From: Synergistaceae bacterium
Lineage (GTDB): Bacteria; Synergistota; Synergistia; Synergistales; Aminobacteriaceae
DNA: 8,286 bases
Assembly (NCBI GenBank): GCA_009784305.1
Contig: WRBZ01000033.1
Location: 1-8,286, forward strand
Reading direction: 5' to 3'
Positions within the stretch are counted from its first letter, which is position 1. The number at the start of each line of letters is the position of its first letter. This document shows, in pieces, positions 7,238-8,286 of this stretch. Both the position numbers and the translations under genes were made by a program. The notes beneath the pieces are model-generated. The model was given only the letters and a program-made list of their open reading frames with translations. It had not been told where the DNA came from and made no database searches.

Positions 7238-7256
7238 GGGCGGCAGCTTGCCGCCC
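7238..7256 (+). terminator. GC-rich hairpin after glgC, possible weak terminator
   Basis: GGGCGGCA (7238-7245), a GCT loop and TGCCGCCC (7249-7256) form a perfect 8-bp, almost all G-C stem 33 bases after the glgC stop. The following bases, GCTTATATTTT, are T-rich but broken, so it may be a leaky intrinsic terminator or a processing or stability element at the 3' end of the glg transcript. No clear promoter lies between it and nth, which suggests that nth is expressed partly by read-through. Confidence 0.6.
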
Positions 7257-7267
7257 GCTTATATTTT

Positions 7268-7272
7268 GGAGA
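7268..7272 (+). promoter_or_regulatory. Ribosome-binding site that sets the nth ATG start
   Basis: GGAGA lies nine bases (measured from GGAG) before ATG at 7281. The alternative in-frame TTG at 7248 lies inside the hairpin stem-loop after glgC and has no ribosome site, so the shorter start is preferred. Confidence 0.8.
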
Positions 7273-7280
7273 ATATTAAA

Positions 7281-7970
7281 ATGCCAGATATTAAACACAG
7301 AATAAAAAAAATCCTCGACTCCTTGGAAAGCATTTATCGTAACGAAAAAAATCACGATCAACTGCTTTTGCAGGTAAGGCATGAAGAGCCTCTTGATGGC
7401 TTGATACTTACGATTTTATCCCAAAACACCAACGATAAAAACCGTGATGCGGCATTTACAAAGCTAAAATCCAACTGGAATGATTGGAAATCCGTAGCGG
7501 GCCTGAAACGTGAAGAACTTGCGGATTCAATTCATACTGCTGGGCTTTCTTCAATAAAATCAGAACGCATCATCTTTATACTGAAAAAAATTAAGTGCGA
7601 TTTTGGGGAATATTCGCTTAAAGCCCTAAGAAATAAAGAAATAAATTACGTGCGGGAATATTTAAGCTCATTACCCGGTATAGGCCCCAAGACAATAGCA
7701 TGCGTGATGCTGTTTGATTTAGGCTTGCCTTCTTTCCCGGTTGATACTCACATATCACGAGTATGCAAAAGGCTGGGCTTTGTGCCTCAGAGCTCGAAGA
7801 AGAACATAACCCCCGAAGAAATAAGCGTATTCATGGAAAGTAATGTGCCTGAAGAACGTTACTTAGGCTCTCATGTCAATATAATTGAACACGGGCGTAG
7901 TATATGCAAAGCTCAGAAACCGAATTGTAAAATATGCGCAGTTAATGATGATTGTGGTGTGAAATTGTGA
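7281..7970 (+). CDS. nth: Endonuclease III-type DNA glycosylase/AP lyase with 4Fe-4S cluster
   Basis: The 229-residue product is a HhH-GPD base-excision repair enzyme that removes oxidised pyrimidines and cuts the resulting abasic site. The helix-hairpin-helix is LPGIGPKTIA (131-140) with catalytic Lys137, followed by the catalytic Asp155 in VDTHISR (154-160). The C-terminal iron-sulfur loop is intact: Cys209-x6-Cys216-x2-Cys219-x5-Cys225. Near residue 46 the segment is LSQNTNDKN rather than the SAQATD of the Escherichia enzyme, which I recall from archaeal and thermophile Nth relatives, so the exact lesion preference is uncertain. I start it at ATG 7281 rather than TTG 7248. It shows no functional link to glycogen and looks like a housekeeping neighbour. 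Its TGA overlaps the GTG of the next small ORF. Confidence 0.92.
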   Translation: MPDIKHRIKKILDSLESIYRNEKNHDQLLLQVRHEEPLDGLILTILSQNTNDKNRDAAFTKLKSNWNDWKSVAGLKREELADSIHTAGLSSIKSERIIFILKKIKCDFGEYSLKALRNKEINYVREYLSSLPGIGPKTIACVMLFDLGLPSFPVDTHISRVCKRLGFVPQSSKKNITPEEISVFMESNVPEERYLGSHVNIIEHGRSICKAQKPNCKICAVNDDCGVKL

Positions 7971-8131
7971 AATGGGCCAATGGTAAGGCTAACCAGCAAA
8001 CGAAGATGATGCTCGAAGGAGAATGGAAGAGGCTAATAGGAGGAAAATGGGTTTTCATAATACTCTCCTTGGTGTTGCTTCTCATAATTCTTTTAGATGT
8101 ATACTTAACCCATATGGCATTGAAAAGTTAA
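7967..8131 (+). CDS. Small single-span membrane protein, hypothetical
   Basis: I do not recognise this 54-residue product. Starting at GTG 7967, which overlaps the nth stop as GTGA, it has a polar, positively charged N-terminal part of about 27 residues (several Lys, two Trp), then one hydrophobic helix, KWVFIILSLVLLLIILLDVY (27-46), and a short tail ending at TAA 8129-8131. By the positive-inside rule the N-terminus should face the cytoplasm. An internal ATG-ATG at 8006-8011 would give a 41-residue form. Both ends overlap neighbouring ORFs in the GTGA and TAATG style of coupled genes, which supports it. Against it, the ribosome site is weak and a competing frame with AGGAGG covers the same bases. 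Such a short one-helix protein could be a subunit, a small regulator or a decayed gene. Confidence 0.5.
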   Translation: MKWANGKANQQTKMMLEGEWKRLIGGKWVFIILSLVLLLIILLDVYLTHMALKS

Positions 8132-8208
8132 TGGTTGACGATGCGCTTATTGAGCTTGCAAAGCTGTACAAGGTATTTAAGGATGGCAGGCGGGAGCAGG
8201 ATAAATGA
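8131..8208 (+). CDS. 25-residue peptide, hypothetical (longer alternative start possible)
   Basis: ATG at 8131 overlaps the preceding TAA (TAATG) and opens 25 codons ending at TGA 8206-8208. The peptide is charged and helical-looking, beginning MVDDALIELAKLYKVFKDG and ending in RREQDK. The same frame is open further upstream, with ATG at 8047 (53 residues, three bases after AGGAGG, which is too close for ideal spacing) and at 8023 (61 residues). Those longer versions overlap the membrane ORF almost completely. I prefer the short form because the upstream part reads as a sensible transmembrane helix in the other frame. No family is recognised, and it may not be translated at all. Confidence 0.3.
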   Translation: MVDDALIELAKLYKVFKDGRREQDK

Positions 8209-8210
8209 AA

Positions 8211-8238
8211 TTGACAAAATCCGGAAATTGGGTATTAT
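8211..8238 (+). promoter_or_regulatory. Strong sigma70-type promoter for a gene beyond the right edge
   Basis: TTGACA at 8211-8216 is a perfect -35, followed after 16 bases by TATTAT at 8233-8238, a five-of-six -10. Transcription should start near 8244-8246. It begins two bases after the last small ORF and directs transcription rightward out of the window. It is the strongest -35/-10 pair seen here, implying a highly expressed downstream gene. Confidence 0.75.
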
Positions 8239-8242
8239 ATAT

Positions 8243-8282
8243 GGGAGAGGACGCTCTAACGTCCCCTCCCGGTTGTAAACCG
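8243..8282 (+). other. Structured 5' leader, two consecutive hairpins, cut by the window edge
   Basis: Just at the predicted transcript start, GGGAGAGGACG (8243-8253) pairs with CGTCCCCTCCC (8260-8270) across a CTCTAA loop, ten of eleven pairs with one A-C mismatch. A second small hairpin follows: CGGTT, loop GTA, AACCG (8270-8282), sharing base 8270 with the first. There is no T-run after the first stem, and a strong promoter lies directly upstream, so a regulatory or stabilising leader is more likely than a terminator. Autoregulatory ribosomal-protein leaders are one kind of element with this layout, but I cannot match it to a known family. Confidence 0.45.
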
Positions 8283-8286
8283 TTTA

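Noticed and set aside
7248..7280. TTG-initiated N-terminal extension of nth
   Set aside because: The TTG is in the loop and stem of the post-glgC hairpin and has no ribosome site; ATG 7281 has GGAG at good spacing and matches the family start.
8131..8208. Start of an ABC transporter ATPase, suggested by the ALIELAKLYKVFKDG stretch
   Set aside because: The frame stops after 25 codons with no Walker A, and no continuation was seen in the other frames before the promoter.
8243..8270. Intrinsic terminator for the small ORFs after nth
   Set aside because: The stem is strong, but no T-run follows and a near-consensus promoter sits directly before it, so a leader structure fits better.
1..8286. 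CRISPR array, tRNA, rRNA, insertion sequence, phage or toxin-antitoxin module
   Set aside because: I saw no regularly spaced repeats, cloverleaf-like segments, transposase motifs or toxin-like pairs; the large genes are all housekeeping or storage metabolism.

Overview
The window reads as ordinary bacterial chromosome, AT-leaning, with close gene packing, good Shine-Dalgarno sites and at least one GTG start. An orphan periplasmic amino-acid-binding protein beside central carbon genes, and a four-gene cluster that combines glycogen synthesis and breakdown, suggest an anaerobic amino-acid- or sugar-using bacterium. A Synergistota-like or Firmicutes-like source is a guess; nothing here proves the phylum.

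Layout. Positions 1-69 (minus strand) hold the first 23 codons of a nucleotidyltransferase that runs off the left edge. An AT-rich divergent region (70-227) with short direct and inverted repeats separates it from a plus-strand gene for a secreted amino-acid-binding protein (228-974). An extended -10 promoter in the next gap (984-1012) opens the main block: malQ (4-alpha-glucanotransferase), glgP (short-form alpha-glucan phosphorylase), glgA (glycogen synthase) and glgC (ADP-glucose pyrophosphorylase). A GC-rich hairpin (7238-7256) follows glgC. Next come an endonuclease III gene (nth, start corrected to 7281) and two small overlapping ORFs: a 54-residue single-span membrane protein and a 25-residue peptide, or a longer alternative in that same frame. 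The window closes with a strong sigma70-type promoter (8211-8238) and the first bases of a strongly folded leader whose gene lies outside.

How the genes work together. GlgC makes ADP-glucose from glucose-1-phosphate and ATP, and GlgA adds that glucose to an alpha-1,4-glucan. GlgP phosphorolyses the glucan back to glucose-1-phosphate. MalQ reshuffles short malto-oligosaccharides so that they can be rebuilt or degraded. The set is a storage-glucan cycle in one likely transcript, lacking the branching enzyme (glgB), debranching enzyme and phosphoglucomutase, which must be elsewhere or absent. GlgC has the Escherichia-type sequence, including Lys39 at the position of the fructose-1,6-bisphosphate site. 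I see no CRISPR array, tRNA, rRNA, insertion sequence or phage gene, and no clear previously undescribed system. The least explained parts are the small ORFs and structured leader at the right end and the repeats in the divergent region at the left.
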